64,000 nt of DNA, from positions 781,035 to 845,034 of the forward strand of contig NZ_OX296583.1 in assembly GCF_946463545.1 (NCBI RefSeq), read 5' to 3'. Source of the stretch: Methanothermococcus thermolithotrophicus DSM 2095 (GTDB lineage: Archaea; AGJL01; Methanococci; Methanococcales; Methanococcaceae). Numbering within the stretch: position 1 is the stretch's first letter; each line of letters begins with the position of its first letter. Under the pieces are notes generated by a model that did not search any database, was not told the DNA's origin, and saw only the letters and a list, made by a program, of their open reading frames with translations. A program made the position numbers and the translations under genes. This document shows, in pieces, positions 1-9,390 of this stretch.

Positions 1-75
1 TACAAATCCGAAGGATTTGTTCAATTTCCTTGAAATTTGCTTCGACAGCGAATCATTCTGATTCGCTTCGATATT
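1..75. repeat. modular hairpin array (window edge)
   Basis: Chain of short hairpins: CAAATCC-GAA-GGATTTG (3-19), AATTTC-CTT-GAAATT (about 24-38) and GCGAATCA-TTC-TGATTCGC (48-66), joined by a TTCGACAGC linker. The same module style recurs at 15.2, 17.7, 24.7, 47.6, 50.1 and 60.8 kb. The array may begin before the window. The rest of the sequence up to the first gene (76-236) is AT-rich, with a weak module remnant near 165-187 and a TATA-like stretch near 190. Confidence 0.75.
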
Positions 76-236
76 ATATCAATTATACAATATATGATAT
101 TTTTTTAATACAATCCTCGAACATAGCAGAGGATATAATCTTTACTTTTAACACTCACCCGTTAAGAGATCTTCGGATTTTCTCGTAACATATATATACA
201 ATTAACTATACTTTCACTCAATTATGTCGTGATTTT

Positions 237-1334
237 ATGAAGGTACTTGTGGTAGGAGTTAACACTCGTCCAGTGGTTAATTCTGTTAAAAATTTAGGTT
301 ATGAAGTTTATTCTGTATCTTATTACAATCCAATGGATTTAAATGCAGATAAAAAGAAATATATTATAAATGACAAACAACACGGACACTTTAAAGATAA
401 ATACAATGAAAAAGAATTGATAAACCTCTCTAAAAATTATGTTGATGAGGTAGATTTAATTTTTGTTTGTTCAGGAATTTTTGAGAGCAAACATTCAAAA
501 ACGCCAGATTGGGACGTTGTTGGAAATTCACCAAAAAAGATTAAAAGGGTAAGTAACAAATATCATACTATACGAAAGTTAGAGAATCTGGGCTATAATG
601 TACCTATAACGTATATTGCAAATAATTTATTCCAACTTGAAAAGTACTTATCGGAGTTAAAATCTGTAGTTATAAAGCCCATCTCAGGTAGTGGCGGGAT
701 GGGTGTAGTTTCATTAAGTTATGATGGATTGGACTGGGAATTAAAACGAAGCAAAGATATTTTAAACATTAAGTTTCCAGTAATTGTCCAAGAGCTGATT
801 CAATCATATAGCTTTAGTGCATCATTTATTGATTTGAATTTCATAACATTCAATAAACAAATAATTGAAAACAACATGTATATTGGGAATATAACCCCTT
901 ACATGCCTAAGGATATATCAAAAGAAAGTACCGTATCCCAATTTAAAGAACTGATAGAGGCTTTTGATTTAAAAGGGATGAATGGTATTGATTTCATGAT
1001 TAGAGATGGTAATCCTTGTATTTTAGAAATAAATCCTCGAATTCTAGGGACATTTGAAACTATAGAAATGTCATCTAATGAGAACCTTGCAAGTGCTATA
1101 CTAACCAATAAGCCCGTAAAACCGAAATTCCAATTTTTTAAAAGAATTTTATTTGCAAAAGAAAAACTTGTAAGTTATATTAAAAAACAACCCCTTGTTT
1201 TTGATATTCCAAGGTACGGCGCAATAATCGAACAAAATGAGCCACTAACTACAGTAATTGGAAGAAACATTGATGAAATCAACAAAGTAACAGACCATGT
1301 TTTCAAGAGGTGCATCAGTTATGAAACTAAGTAA
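237..1334 (+). CDS. ATP-grasp family protein (predicted carboligase)
   Basis: 365 aa. An N-terminal pre-ATP-grasp Rossmann-like segment ([14 protein letters not shown]) is followed by an ATP-grasp core with the glycine-rich loop [11 protein letters not shown] near residue 147 and the metal-binding LEINPR motif near residue 265. Such enzymes join a carboxylate to an amine or thiol through an acyl-phosphate; the substrate cannot be read from the sequence. It resembles the ATP-grasp gene that precedes TFE in M. jannaschii (from memory). The end overlaps the TFE start by 14 bp, so the two are probably co-transcribed. It may belong to a methanogen cofactor or amino-acid-conjugation pathway, but that is inference. 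Confidence 0.75.
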   Translation: MKVLVVGVNTRPVVNSVKNLGYEVYSVSYYNPMDLNADKKKYIINDKQHGHFKDKYNEKELINLSKNYVDEVDLIFVCSGIFESKHSKTPDWDVVGNSPKKIKRVSNKYHTIRKLENLGYNVPITYIANNLFQLEKYLSELKSVVIKPISGSGGMGVVSLSYDGLDWELKRSKDILNIKFPVIVQELIQSYSFSASFIDLNFITFNKQIIENNMYIGNITPYMPKDISKESTVSQFKELIEAFDLKGMNGIDFMIRDGNPCILEINPRILGTFETIEMSSNENLASAILTNKPVKPKFQFFKRILFAKEKLVSYIKKQPLVFDIPRYGAIIEQNEPLTTVIGRNIDEINKVTDHVFKRCISYETK

Positions 1335-1878
1335 GGGAGAAATTTATGACATGCTGGACAATCCCTTAGTTCAGCAAGTTATATTTGACATAGTGGAAGA
1401 GGATATGAGTGGATTCAATATTTTAACCATTCTTGTAGAATTAGAACAGGTTACCGATGATGAAATTTCAAGACAGCTCAATTTAAAACTAAACAATGTT
1501 AGAAAAATTTTATATAAATTGTATGAAGCAAGGCTGGTAAATTACGATAGAGAAAAAGATGAAGAAACCAACTGGTATATATATACCTGGAAACCAGCTC
1601 TTGAAAAACTACCTTATGTTGTAAAAAAGAAAATGGAGCAAATACTCGAAGACATGAAAAAACAACTCGATATTGAGGAGAATAATATTTTCTTTTACTG
1701 TTCCAGTTGTGAATTGAAGTTTACTTTTGAAGATGCCATGGACAATGGGTTTAGGTGTCCGCACTGTGATGAAAGACTTCACGAATATGACAATCGGAAC
1801 GATATTAAACTAATTAAGGAGCAGATAAAGTTCTTAGAGGATGAGTTCAAACTAAATCCTTTATTTTCTAATTTATAA
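1321..1878 (+). CDS. tfe: transcription initiation factor TFE alpha subunit
   Basis: 185 aa. An N-terminal winged helix (about residues 1-95) is followed by a zinc ribbon, CSSC near residue 128 and CPHC near residue 153, then a short helical tail. This is the layout of archaeal TFE, the TFIIE-alpha homologue that stabilises the open promoter complex with RNA polymerase. The ATG at 1321, preceded by GAGGTGC, is preferred over an in-frame ATG at 1297, because the extra eight residues lie inside the upstream gene and precede the conserved MKLSKGE start. It overlaps the ATP-grasp gene by 14 bp. Confidence 0.93.
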   Translation: MKLSKGEIYDMLDNPLVQQVIFDIVEEDMSGFNILTILVELEQVTDDEISRQLNLKLNNVRKILYKLYEARLVNYDREKDEETNWYIYTWKPALEKLPYVVKKKMEQILEDMKKQLDIEENNIFFYCSSCELKFTFEDAMDNGFRCPHCDERLHEYDNRNDIKLIKEQIKFLEDEFKLNPLFSNL

Positions 1879-1893
1879 TTTTTTGGTGAAAGT

Positions 1894-2505
1894 ATGCACG
1901 GTGCTTTTTTAGATGGTTTAAATTTTAATTTTAAGGAATTGTATCCTAATTTAACAAGCATATTGGAACATCCTCAATCATACCGTGGCGATATGTATTT
2001 AAAATTTAAAGAATTATTATATTTCCTTTTAGAACACTGCGAAAAAAATGTTGTTTTACACTGTTTGGCAGTTTCAGATTATGTCTATGAGTTAGGAATT
2101 CAAATAAAAAATAAAGGAGTAGATTTTAACTTAGAATTGGCTGTTTTAGGTGGGCTTTTACACGACATTGGCCGGTGTAAAACACACGATATAACCCACG
2201 GTATTGTTGGGGCAAATATTTTAAGAGAAAATGGTTTTAAAGAAGAACTTGCATTAATTGCTGAAAGGCACATCGGTGCAGGAATTCCAAAAGAGGAGGC
2301 TTTTGAACTAGGTCTTCCCCCTAAAGATTATATCCCAATGACTTTAGAAGAAAAAGTAGTAGCACATGCTGATAACTTAATAAACGGTACAAAAAGAGTA
2401 GATATGGATTTTGTAATAAATAAATTTAGAAATAGGTTGGGAGATCATCCCTCTATAAACCGAATTATGGAGTTAGATGCTGAGATAAATAAATTATTAA
2501 TATAA
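1894..2505 (+). CDS. HD-domain (HDIG-type) phosphohydrolase family protein
   Basis: 203 aa. Metal-binding HD motif LLHDIGR near residue 89, with further histidines (THG, AERHIG) and a late AHAD motif, as in HDIG hydrolases of the archaeal TIGR00295 type. Predicted to be a metal-dependent phosphohydrolase on a nucleotide or RNA end; the substrate is unknown. GGTGAAAGT sits just before the ATG. It follows TFE by 15 bp and ends 17 bp before the convergent pilus membrane gene, the same neighbourhood as in M. jannaschii. Confidence 0.8.
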   Translation: MHGAFLDGLNFNFKELYPNLTSILEHPQSYRGDMYLKFKELLYFLLEHCEKNVVLHCLAVSDYVYELGIQIKNKGVDFNLELAVLGGLLHDIGRCKTHDITHGIVGANILRENGFKEELALIAERHIGAGIPKEEAFELGLPPKDYIPMTLEEKVVAHADNLINGTKRVDMDFVINKFRNRLGDHPSINRIMELDAEINKLLI

Positions 2506-2522
2506 CAAATATTTATCTTTTT

Positions 2523-3407
2523 TTAGCTAAACAACACTCCAGATAGGTATAATGTTCCATAGAATGCCGTAATTCCAAAAGTCATACAAAATGCACAAGT
2601 TATTACCATCCTATTAAGTTTTATGCCAAATAAGGGTATTGAAAATAAAAGACCAAATATGCCAGTTCCTAATTGAATAACTTCAACTGCCCTAGCGATT
2701 TGATCATGTGATATGGGGGGCATTGATGGTGTCAATTGTGACAATATAGATAAATAACCTCCAATTAGACCTGCAGTTGCCGGTATAACACCACAAAGGA
2801 TAATTAACCCAACTGCAAGACCGTTCGCTGTAATACTTAACAACTGGGCCTTTAAATTTTGTAAATCTTCGAGAGTTTTTGCCAAGGTTTTGAGTGTGGT
2901 TGCCAATTCCCCTCCATATTTTCTATTTTCAATTATCAACCTACCAAGTTGTCTGAATATCCTAGAGTCGATGGAGTTTGAGACTATTAACATAGCGTCT
3001 TCAAAACTTAGCTTTCTCTCAGTCATCAATACAATAACCTTTGAGAAAATGACATCGACTTCACGGATACCGCTGTTTATAACTTCGTTGATTGCATCTA
3101 TTACTGAACGTCCGGATTCTAATGATAATATCATTACATAAAGTGCTTTTGGAATGTTACGTTCAAATCTCTCAATTTTAGACTCATGGAGTAGGGAAGG
3201 TATTGATAACACAGAACCCAAATACACAAAAGTCAATATCAAAGTAGTTCGTGTTGTAAAACCCAATAATAATTTTAATATTGCCGGCATTATTGCTATA
3301 ACTAGTAATATGGCAATAAATATTCTCTCATCAATTTTCTTTCCAGCTTTTTTTAGTATTAATATATTACGCTTTACAATATAATTGTAAAGTTTTTGAA
3401 TGTTCAT
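2523..3407 (-). CDS. epdJ: type IV-pilus-like platform membrane protein (T2SF/TadC family)
   Basis: 294 aa with several hydrophobic helices: about residues 28-48 and 52-70 at the N-terminus, and 195-225 and 245-290 near the C-terminus. The central cytoplasmic region includes the T2SF-like ESGRSVIDAI segment. It is predicted to be an inner-membrane platform protein of a type IV pilus-like machine, working with the ATPase encoded upstream. In Methanococcus maripaludis the equivalent cluster beside TFB is epdJKL, needed for type IV-like pili (known work). The symbol is by position and family, and J versus K could be swapped. Confidence 0.7.
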   Translation of the reverse strand: MNIQKLYNYIVKRNILILKKAGKKIDERIFIAILLVIAIMPAILKLLLGFTTRTTLILTFVYLGSVLSIPSLLHESKIERFERNIPKALYVMILSLESGRSVIDAINEVINSGIREVDVIFSKVIVLMTERKLSFEDAMLIVSNSIDSRIFRQLGRLIIENRKYGGELATTLKTLAKTLEDLQNLKAQLLSITANGLAVGLIILCGVIPATAGLIGGYLSILSQLTPSMPPISHDQIARAVEVIQLGTGIFGLLFSIPLFGIKLNRMVITCAFCMTFGITAFYGTLYLSGVLFS

Positions 3408-3541
3408 ATTTTCACTTCACCTACTGGCGCTAGCTCCTTTTTGAGGATAATTCTAGACTAGACAATGGTAATATAATAAATATGGATAATAATAACATGA
3501 GGATGTCCCTATTTTACATAATATTAAAAGAGAGCTCTCAT

Positions 3542-4588
3542 TTATTCGATTTTCATTTTAATAAATATTGCGAATACCAGTGTGGATATAGGCCCTATTT
3601 TAGTTAGTACAAGGTCTATAGTGTTTATTATTCCATCAAATCCTTGTTGCCCCCCAAGGGCAGATTGCATCATCCCAGCAAATGGTAATATCATACCTAC
3701 CCCAAATACGAGGTTTCCTAAATTTGATATTTGGAATTTTGAAGAATCAATTTTTGATAATGACTCTCTAACGATTTCATTGTACAGATTTTCTAAAAGC
3801 AATTGCGTTCCCCCTTTATTTGCAGCAATTATAAGCTGATCGTAGAGTTTTTTCATTAATCCAATTTTTGTTCTTCTTTTTGCCCTCTCAATGGCCTCAA
3901 TAAAGTTATAACCCCCTCTGTTGATATCGTATAATATATTTCTAAATTCAAAATATGTTATCCCATATTCTGGATTGGTTGCGATATTTTTTAAGGCTTC
4001 TTGAATAGATGCTCCTGAGTTTAATAGAGATATAATGTGTAAAATAGATATCAATATTTGGATTTTTATCTCACCACGAAATAGTGTTAGTCTTATTTTA
4101 GGATATAAAGTCCCACCTAAGAGTATTAGTACTGCAACTATCAAACCATTAAATATACTTAAAATTGGATTTCCTGTAATTACACCATATATGGCGAACA
4201 AAACAATAGTTGCAATTGAACCCAATATCAACTTTAGAAAATATGCTCTTTCATCTGCTATTCCAGCATATTGGAAGTCCCTCTTTGAAGGTAAGAATGA
4301 TGTATGAGTCACCCAATAGGAAAATGACTTAGAATAATCATCTAAAACTCCAAAATCACCTTTAGATATTAAATCGTCAATATCGATCTTCATTACAGGT
4401 GTTTCATCAATATAGGGTTCGTAAAATTCCAATATCTCCTCTTCAGGATGCATCTTTTTTCCTAAAACTCTTTTTAAATACTGGGATCTTACAGTACGAG
4501 GTATTATACTTTTTTTCCGTTTAAATCCTAAACTACGTAAAATACTATTTAAACTATCGCGTAGCGAGTCATAAAGACTTTTTTTCAT
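3542..4588 (-). CDS. epdK: type IV-pilus-like platform membrane protein (T2SF/TadB-like)
   Basis: 348 aa. A basic N-terminus is followed by hydrophobic pairs near residues 120-165 and 285-345 around a cytoplasmic T2SF domain (NSGASIQEALKNIA). I start it at the ATG with an ideal GGTGATATT site; an upstream in-frame start at 4639 would add 17 residues without support. A 134-bp spacer separates it from epdJ, and the ATPase gene ends 85 bp upstream. It is probably the second platform protein of the same pilus-like system. The J/K assignment is by position. Confidence 0.68.
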   Translation of the reverse strand: MKKSLYDSLRDSLNSILRSLGFKRKKSIIPRTVRSQYLKRVLGKKMHPEEEILEFYEPYIDETPVMKIDIDDLISKGDFGVLDDYSKSFSYWVTHTSFLPSKRDFQYAGIADERAYFLKLILGSIATIVLFAIYGVITGNPILSIFNGLIVAVLILLGGTLYPKIRLTLFRGEIKIQILISILHIISLLNSGASIQEALKNIATNPEYGITYFEFRNILYDINRGGYNFIEAIERAKRRTKIGLMKKLYDQLIIAANKGGTQLLLENLYNEIVRESLSKIDSSKFQISNLGNLVFGVGMILPFAGMMQSALGGQQGFDGIINTIDLVLTKIGPISTLVFAIFIKMKIE

Positions 4589-4673
4589 AATATCACCAAT
4601 AGGGGGCAGAGAAAGCAGCAGGGAAAATGATTTTATCACACACCCAAAAGTTATAAAATGAAGCTCTCTTATT

Positions 4674-7628
4674 TTATTCTAAAATACTCTTTAACATGGC
4701 TTCCGGATTTTCTTGATATTTCTTAATTATTTCCCCTACTTTTGTGATTCCATTTATATTGTTGTTTATCATATACTTTAGAACTTTTTTCCTACTTATT
4801 CTATCGTCCATGAGTTCATCCCTTGTTATACCTGCAATATCACAAACTTCCTCTTCCCACATGCAAATTCCTGTTTTAACGATAGAATCGGTTACACCAT
4901 CGTATTTAAAATGTTCTGTTTTACTTATGTCTTCACCACTACCGCTAATTTCAACTACACCCAAAATTCTTCTTAGGGTTTTTTTATTTCTTTTAATTCT
5001 TTGCTGATTTATAATAAAATCCAATGAAGAAATCATGACCTTTGGAACATTCATCGGTGGGTTTATCAATCTCACAATGGCTTCATCAGCACTGTTTGCG
5101 TGAAGCGTTCCTGAGCAGTTTGAAACGATAAATCCACCATACTTACCTGCAATGTATGTGTGGTTGTCGTCAACTGTTAAATCATAAATATATCCTTTGT
5201 ATTCAATTTCTTCAACACTTACAACTTTATCCCAATATATGTCTGAATTCGCCAATATTTTTAAGTTTTCAGCATTTAATATTCCTGCTATTTCATTTAG
5301 CTTCGTTTTAGAAGGGTTTCTTACACCTGTTTCATAAGCTCGGATTAAACTTCTGGTTTTTAATCCGAGCTCCTCAGCTAATTCTTGCTGTGTTAGTTTA
5401 TTGTTTAATCGATAATATTTTATCAATTTTCCGATATTTGGTATAACATCTATGGAATTTTTGGATTTAAGCAATATGTTATTTAACTTTTCACGTTTTA
5501 CATGGTGTGTGAAACCAATATGTTTCCAGTATTTCCATATATTATCATGTCCACTAATAGTTATTTTATAGTATGGGCCGATATTTCCTTTTCCATCTAT
5601 TTTTTGTTCTGATTTATGAGATATAATCCCAAATCTTAGCAGTAAATATGGAAGAGTAATTGCAAGATTTTTGTTCGATGTTGCAAATTCAATACATCTT
5701 GTAGTTTCATTTACATGGCCATCAGAATCAAATAATCCTTGTATAAATTCTGATAAATAATCATCGTCTGATAGTAATACATCTCTTGGGATACTGAATG
5801 ATTTTGTTTTATTTCCAATTGGGATATATTTTGAAAGTTTACTGGCTGACTCTACTCCATACACTTTGGCTCTTGTGTAGTTGTTATATTTTAAACAAAC
5901 AACATTTCCATAATTACTCAGTTCACTTGAAACTTTTTCAATTACGTCGCTATCTTGATTTACAAAGTCAATGCAATATTTGCTTAAATGACCATCTCCT
6001 AATAAAGCACCAATTAAATATGGATTTTCAACATTTTTTCTTTCAACCGGGTGAAGCGTAGAGCTACAAAATCCATAAGAATTTTGTTCAACTTTTAGTT
6101 CTCTTGGGAGTGCAATATAATCGTTAATTTTAACCATTTCCGCATTTATCTCAAATATTTTATTATTTAGAGTATATATTGGATGGTCATGAGTAAGGAT
6201 TATTTCTTTACCACTTTTTGTTTTTATTTTCATCATCTTTCCAGAGTATTTTTTTCTCCAAACTCTTGATATTAATTTATCCTCAATTTTTAAAGTGGTT
6301 TTATTGAAACTTTTAATAAATGTGTTTTCATTAGATATGTCAATCCATTCGAATCCATTACTTTCTTTTACTTTCATTGAATTATACTTTTTAAAAAATT
6401 TATCAACAAATTCTCCGATACTAACAATATTTCCATTAGATAGATAAATAGGCTCATCTTCTGCTAATGCACCATCATGCCCCGTATTCATAGCAACTAA
6501 GAGAGATTGAGCTTCTGAACCTCTGACCTCTCCTACAAAGATCCTATCTGGCCTCATCCTCAAGGCGTTCTTAATTAAATCTTCCATAGTGATCTCATAT
6601 TCTGGAATTCCAGGTCTTGGTGGTCTTGTTATCATTTTGATAACATGCGTAAGTGGAATTTGCAACTCTGGAGTATCTTCAATAGTTATAATCCTGTCGG
6701 TGTACATTGAAAACATTGAAACTATGTTAAGTGTTGTTGTCTTACCTGAACCAGTACCACCTACAATCAGGGTGTTCGCAGGCTTTGCTCCAAAATAGCC
6801 TTCAATAGCCTGCCATAAAAAAGCAGCAAGTTCTAGGTCAAAAGTACCAAACTTTATTAAATCAACAATAGTTAGTGGTTCTGCCGAGAACTTACGGATT
6901 GTTAGGGTACTTCCATTTAATGTTACATCGGATGTTGTTGCGTTAACCCTACTACCATCTGGTAAAAAAGCATCTAACATTGGACTTCTGGAATCTATAG
7001 ATCTACCTGCTAGATAAGCTATACTTTCAATTATTCTAGTCAATTCACTTTTATCTAGTAATATGTTTGTTTCACACATTTGAAATTTTCTATGGAATAC
7101 AAATGTGGGATTATTTAATCCATTCACCATAACTTCTTCAAGGTTTTTATCTTTTAAGGGTATTTCTAAAAGCCCTAACTTTCCAATTGTAAGATAGAAG
7201 TATTTTGACAAATGAAGAATATCTATATCCCTAAGGCCCAAATTATTTTTTTCTGAATAGTTTTTTAAGTACCCTTGAATTTGGCCTAGTCTTTCAAATA
7301 AACCTTCTGAAAGATCTGATTTTATAGCTGCCAACTGATCTTCTGAAAGCTTGGCCAACGCTGAGTTTATCAACATGATTTCAGGTATTTTATAATAGGT
7401 TATCCCTTCTTTTTTTTCGATAATAACGTCAAACTCAACATCATCAACTTTTAAAAAATATTTATCCAATAAATTCGAACCTATGGATTCACTTATTTGT
7501 GATATATCGCTGATTAATGGGCCAGTAGTTTTTTTAATTTCAGGACTGGGTTTTTCTTCTTCTTTTTTTTCTTCTTTTTTAACGGGCTTTACTACTTCTT
7601 TTTTATGAATTCTATCAAAAAGACCCAT
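4674..7628 (-). CDS. epdL: KlbA/EpdL-type secretion ATPase, interrupted by an intein
   Basis: 984 aa precursor; removing residues 387-837 (intein) leaves 533 aa, normal for the family. A charged Lys/Glu-rich N-terminus precedes the T2SE/PilT-type hexameric ATPase domain, with Walker A GGTGSGKT at 290-297 and a Walker B/Arg-finger region DRIFVGEVRG at 361-370. The intein sits after MNTGHDG, just before CSGTLHANS, the His-box region. This is the same site as the KlbA intein of M. jannaschii. The protein should energise type IV-like pilus assembly with the two membrane proteins downstream. The ATG is preceded by GGTGGGGATCTT. Confidence 0.9.
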   Translation of the reverse strand: MGLFDRIHKKEVVKPVKKEEKKEEEKPSPEIKKTTGPLISDISQISESIGSNLLDKYFLKVDDVEFDVIIEKKEGITYYKIPEIMLINSALAKLSEDQLAAIKSDLSEGLFERLGQIQGYLKNYSEKNNLGLRDIDILHLSKYFYLTIGKLGLLEIPLKDKNLEEVMVNGLNNPTFVFHRKFQMCETNILLDKSELTRIIESIAYLAGRSIDSRSPMLDAFLPDGSRVNATTSDVTLNGSTLTIRKFSAEPLTIVDLIKFGTFDLELAAFLWQAIEGYFGAKPANTLIVGGTGSGKTTTLNIVSMFSMYTDRIITIEDTPELQIPLTHVIKMITRPPRPGIPEYEITMEDLIKNALRMRPDRIFVGEVRGSEAQSLLVAMNTGHDGALAEDEPIYLSNGNIVSIGEFVDKFFKKYNSMKVKESNGFEWIDISNENTFIKSFNKTTLKIEDKLISRVWRKKYSGKMMKIKTKSGKEIILTHDHPIYTLNNKIFEINAEMVKINDYIALPRELKVEQNSYGFCSSTLHPVERKNVENPYLIGALLGDGHLSKYCIDFVNQDSDVIEKVSSELSNYGNVVCLKYNNYTRAKVYGVESASKLSKYIPIGNKTKSFSIPRDVLLSDDDYLSEFIQGLFDSDGHVNETTRCIEFATSNKNLAITLPYLLLRFGIISHKSEQKIDGKGNIGPYYKITISGHDNIWKYWKHIGFTHHVKREKLNNILLKSKNSIDVIPNIGKLIKYYRLNNKLTQQELAEELGLKTRSLIRAYETGVRNPSKTKLNEIAGILNAENLKILANSDIYWDKVVSVEEIEYKGYIYDLTVDDNHTYIAGKYGGFIVSNCSGTLHANSADEAIVRLINPPMNVPKVMISSLDFIINQQRIKRNKKTLRRILGVVEISGSGEDISKTEHFKYDGVTDSIVKTGICMWEEEVCDIAGITRDELMDDRISRKKVLKYMINNNINGITKVGEIIKKYQENPEAMLKSILE
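5118..6470 (-). mobile_element. KlbA intein with LAGLIDADG endonuclease and HTH domain
   Basis: 451 codons, precursor residues 387-837. The first residue is Ala (ALAEDEPIYL), not Cys or Ser. Known KlbA inteins share this and splice by direct attack of the downstream Cys on the N-terminal junction. Block B is ILTHDHPIY (intein 91-99). Two dodecapeptide motifs follow: LIGALLGDGH (152-161) and FIQGLFDSDGH (242-252), each with its acidic residue. A Cro/C1-type helix-turn-helix with TQQELAEELGL lies at about 345-398. The C-terminal blocks are DLTVDDNHTYIAG and FIVSN, followed by extein Cys838. The penultimate intein residue is Ser, not the usual His. All key elements look intact, so it is probably active in splicing and possibly homing. 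Confidence 0.93.
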
Positions 7629-7688
7629 AAGATCCCCACCATAAAATAATATAATTAATTAAGCTTAAAATTAAATTGATTATATGAT

Positions 7689-7828
7689 GGTGTGCATTAC
7701 TTATTAAACTTATTATTTGGTAAATTTATTGTATCGCTGTCTTTTGTTAATTGTTAAATTGGAATTAGATAACATACGTCTTTTACTTCTATTTCATTTG
7801 GTAATTATTTTAAGTTTAATTGCACACC
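7689..7828. repeat. 140-bp segment bounded by inverted GGTGTGCA / TGCACACC ends
   Basis: GGTGTGCATTAC (7689-7700) and TTGCACACC (7820-7828) form inverted ends around an AT-rich stretch between the tfb stop and the pilus ATPase start. A second segment with the same ends in opposite orientation lies at 16601-16722. The interiors do not align by eye. This could be a miniature inverted-repeat element, a regulator binding pair, or chance. The segment also contains whatever promoter serves the ATPase gene. Confidence 0.35.
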
Positions 7829-7830
7829 TA

Positions 7831-8850
7831 TTATAATGTCACATCAATGTCTAAATGTTCTGTTAGTTCCTTGTATCTATTTCTTATTGTTACCTCAGTA
7901 ACTCCTGCAACATCTGCAACTTCGCGTTGAGTTCTTCTAGTTCCATGTAAAACGCTTGCAATATATATTGCTGCTGCAGCAACCCCTGTTGGACCTCTAC
8001 CGCTAGTTAAACCTTTTTCATTGGCTTTTTGGAGTATAGATATAGCCTTTGATTCAACTTCTCCCGGTAGCTTAAGTTCTGATGCAAATCTTGGGACATA
8101 ATCTATTGGGTTTGTTGGAGTTAGTCTTATGTTTAATTCCCTTGAAATAAATCTATAGGTTCTTCCAATTTCTTTTCTATCTACTCTGGATCCTTCTGCA
8201 ATTTCATCCAAAGTTCTTGGGACTTTACATCTTCTACATGCTGCATATAATGCTGCTGCAGCAACCCCTTCAATGCTTCTACCTCTAATCAGGCCTTTTT
8301 CAACAGCTCCCCTATATAAAACTGCTGCGTTTTCCCTAACGTTTCTTGGGAGACCTAATTTAGATGCTATCCTATCCAATTCAGACAAAGCAAACGCTAA
8401 GTTTCTTTCTGAAGCATCTGAAACCCTAATTCTTCTCTGCCATTTTCTTAATCTATAGAGCTGAGCTCTTTTATCGGCTGAGATATCCTTCCCATAACTA
8501 TCTTTATTTCTCCAGTCGATAACTGTGGACAGCCCTTTATCATGTATTGTGTAGGTCATAGGAGGTCCGACTCTACTTCTTTTGACGCGCTGTTCATGAT
8601 CAAAGGCTCTCCATTCAGGGCCTACATCAAATAAGTTTTGCTGCAAAACACACCCACAAGTTTCACAAACAATTTCGGCTCTTTCATAGTCCTTAATGAT
8701 ATTTTTACTGCCGCACATAGGACAAATAAGTTCTTCTTCTTTTTCAAGAATGACATTTTTATTTGATGAATCATTATGCTCTATTAATTTATATATTTCT
8801 TTCTTATTTTCTAATTTCTTTTTTTCCTTAACAACAGGTTTGGTAGCCAT
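7831..8850 (-). CDS. tfb: transcription initiation factor TFB (TFIIB)
   Basis: 339 aa. A Lys/Glu-rich start precedes a zinc ribbon (CPMC near 43, CETC near 61), the B-reader region ([11 protein letters not shown]) and two cyclin-like repeats of about 90 residues ([10 protein letters not shown]... and [10 protein letters not shown]...). It bridges TBP at the TATA box and RNA polymerase, and reads the BRE. The ATG is preceded by GGTGTAAATC. No intein is present, unlike M. jannaschii TFB as I recall it. The gene lies about 200 bp upstream of the pilus ATPase on the same strand, an order conserved in Methanococcales. Confidence 0.97.
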   Translation of the reverse strand: MATKPVVKEKKKLENKKEIYKLIEHNDSSNKNVILEKEEELICPMCGSKNIIKDYERAEIVCETCGCVLQQNLFDVGPEWRAFDHEQRVKRSRVGPPMTYTIHDKGLSTVIDWRNKDSYGKDISADKRAQLYRLRKWQRRIRVSDASERNLAFALSELDRIASKLGLPRNVRENAAVLYRGAVEKGLIRGRSIEGVAAAALYAACRRCKVPRTLDEIAEGSRVDRKEIGRTYRFISRELNIRLTPTNPIDYVPRFASELKLPGEVESKAISILQKANEKGLTSGRGPTGVAAAAIYIASVLHGTRRTQREVADVAGVTEVTIRNRYKELTEHLDIDVTL

Positions 8851-8865
8851 GATTTACACCATATT

Positions 8866-9135
8866 TTATCTTTTATTTTTAGATTTGGCCCCTTTCTTAG
8901 AATTTACGATAAAAGTTTCTTTACTCCCTATACATCCCTGAATATCCACGTTTTTAAGAGGTATGATCTTCACATATGGTTTATTAACCGGCCCAAAAAC
9001 ATCGTAAATTTTCCCAATCTTTATGATCTTATTTCTGGTTTTTAAAACAACAAAAGAATTTATCCGGGGCTGACGGTATGTTCTGCCTATTAATTTTCCT
9101 TTAGGAGTTTTATGTAAAATTTCTATTCTTTCCAA
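8866..9135 (-). CDS. gar1: H/ACA RNP protein Gar1
   Basis: 89 aa. Gar1-type small beta-barrel (LIGRTYRQPRINSFVVLKTR; IGKIYDVFGPVNKPYVKI) with a basic tail (KKGAKSKNKR). Gar1 joins Cbf5, Nop10 and L7Ae in H/ACA guide RNPs that make pseudouridine in rRNA. I choose the TTG at 9135, which has GGAGG seven bases upstream. The in-frame ATG at 9171 directly abuts a TATA-like TTTAAATAC, so transcription probably begins downstream of it. It is encoded just upstream of tfb on the same strand, with a 15-bp gap. Confidence 0.85.
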   Translation of the reverse strand: MERIEILHKTPKGKLIGRTYRQPRINSFVVLKTRNKIIKIGKIYDVFGPVNKPYVKIIPLKNVDIQGCIGSKETFIVNSKKGAKSKNKR

Positions 9136-9390
9136 AATGACGCCTCCAATATAAGAACTCCTTTTAACCATGTATTTAAAACAATTGATTTAAGATATGC
9201 CATTACAAGTACATTGCTATCTATATTTAATAGTATATAAATGTTTCGAAAACTATATATATCGCCTACTTAAAATCTGAATAAGTCTCATTTGAGGAAC
9301 ATATCTAAAATAATATAATGGATAGGATCAATAGGCATATAATGTATTAAATTGATAAATTAAAACCTGATTAATTAGGGGAGGGATTTT

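Noticed and set aside
1297-1320. Upstream ATG as TFE start
   Set aside because: The extra eight codons overlap the ATP-grasp gene, and the ATG at 1321 has the better ribosome binding site and the conserved N-terminus.
5118-6470. Plus-strand 87-codon frame at 5798-6061 as a separate gene within the intein
   Set aside because: It is antisense to conserved intein blocks, without a ribosome binding site, and of shadow composition.
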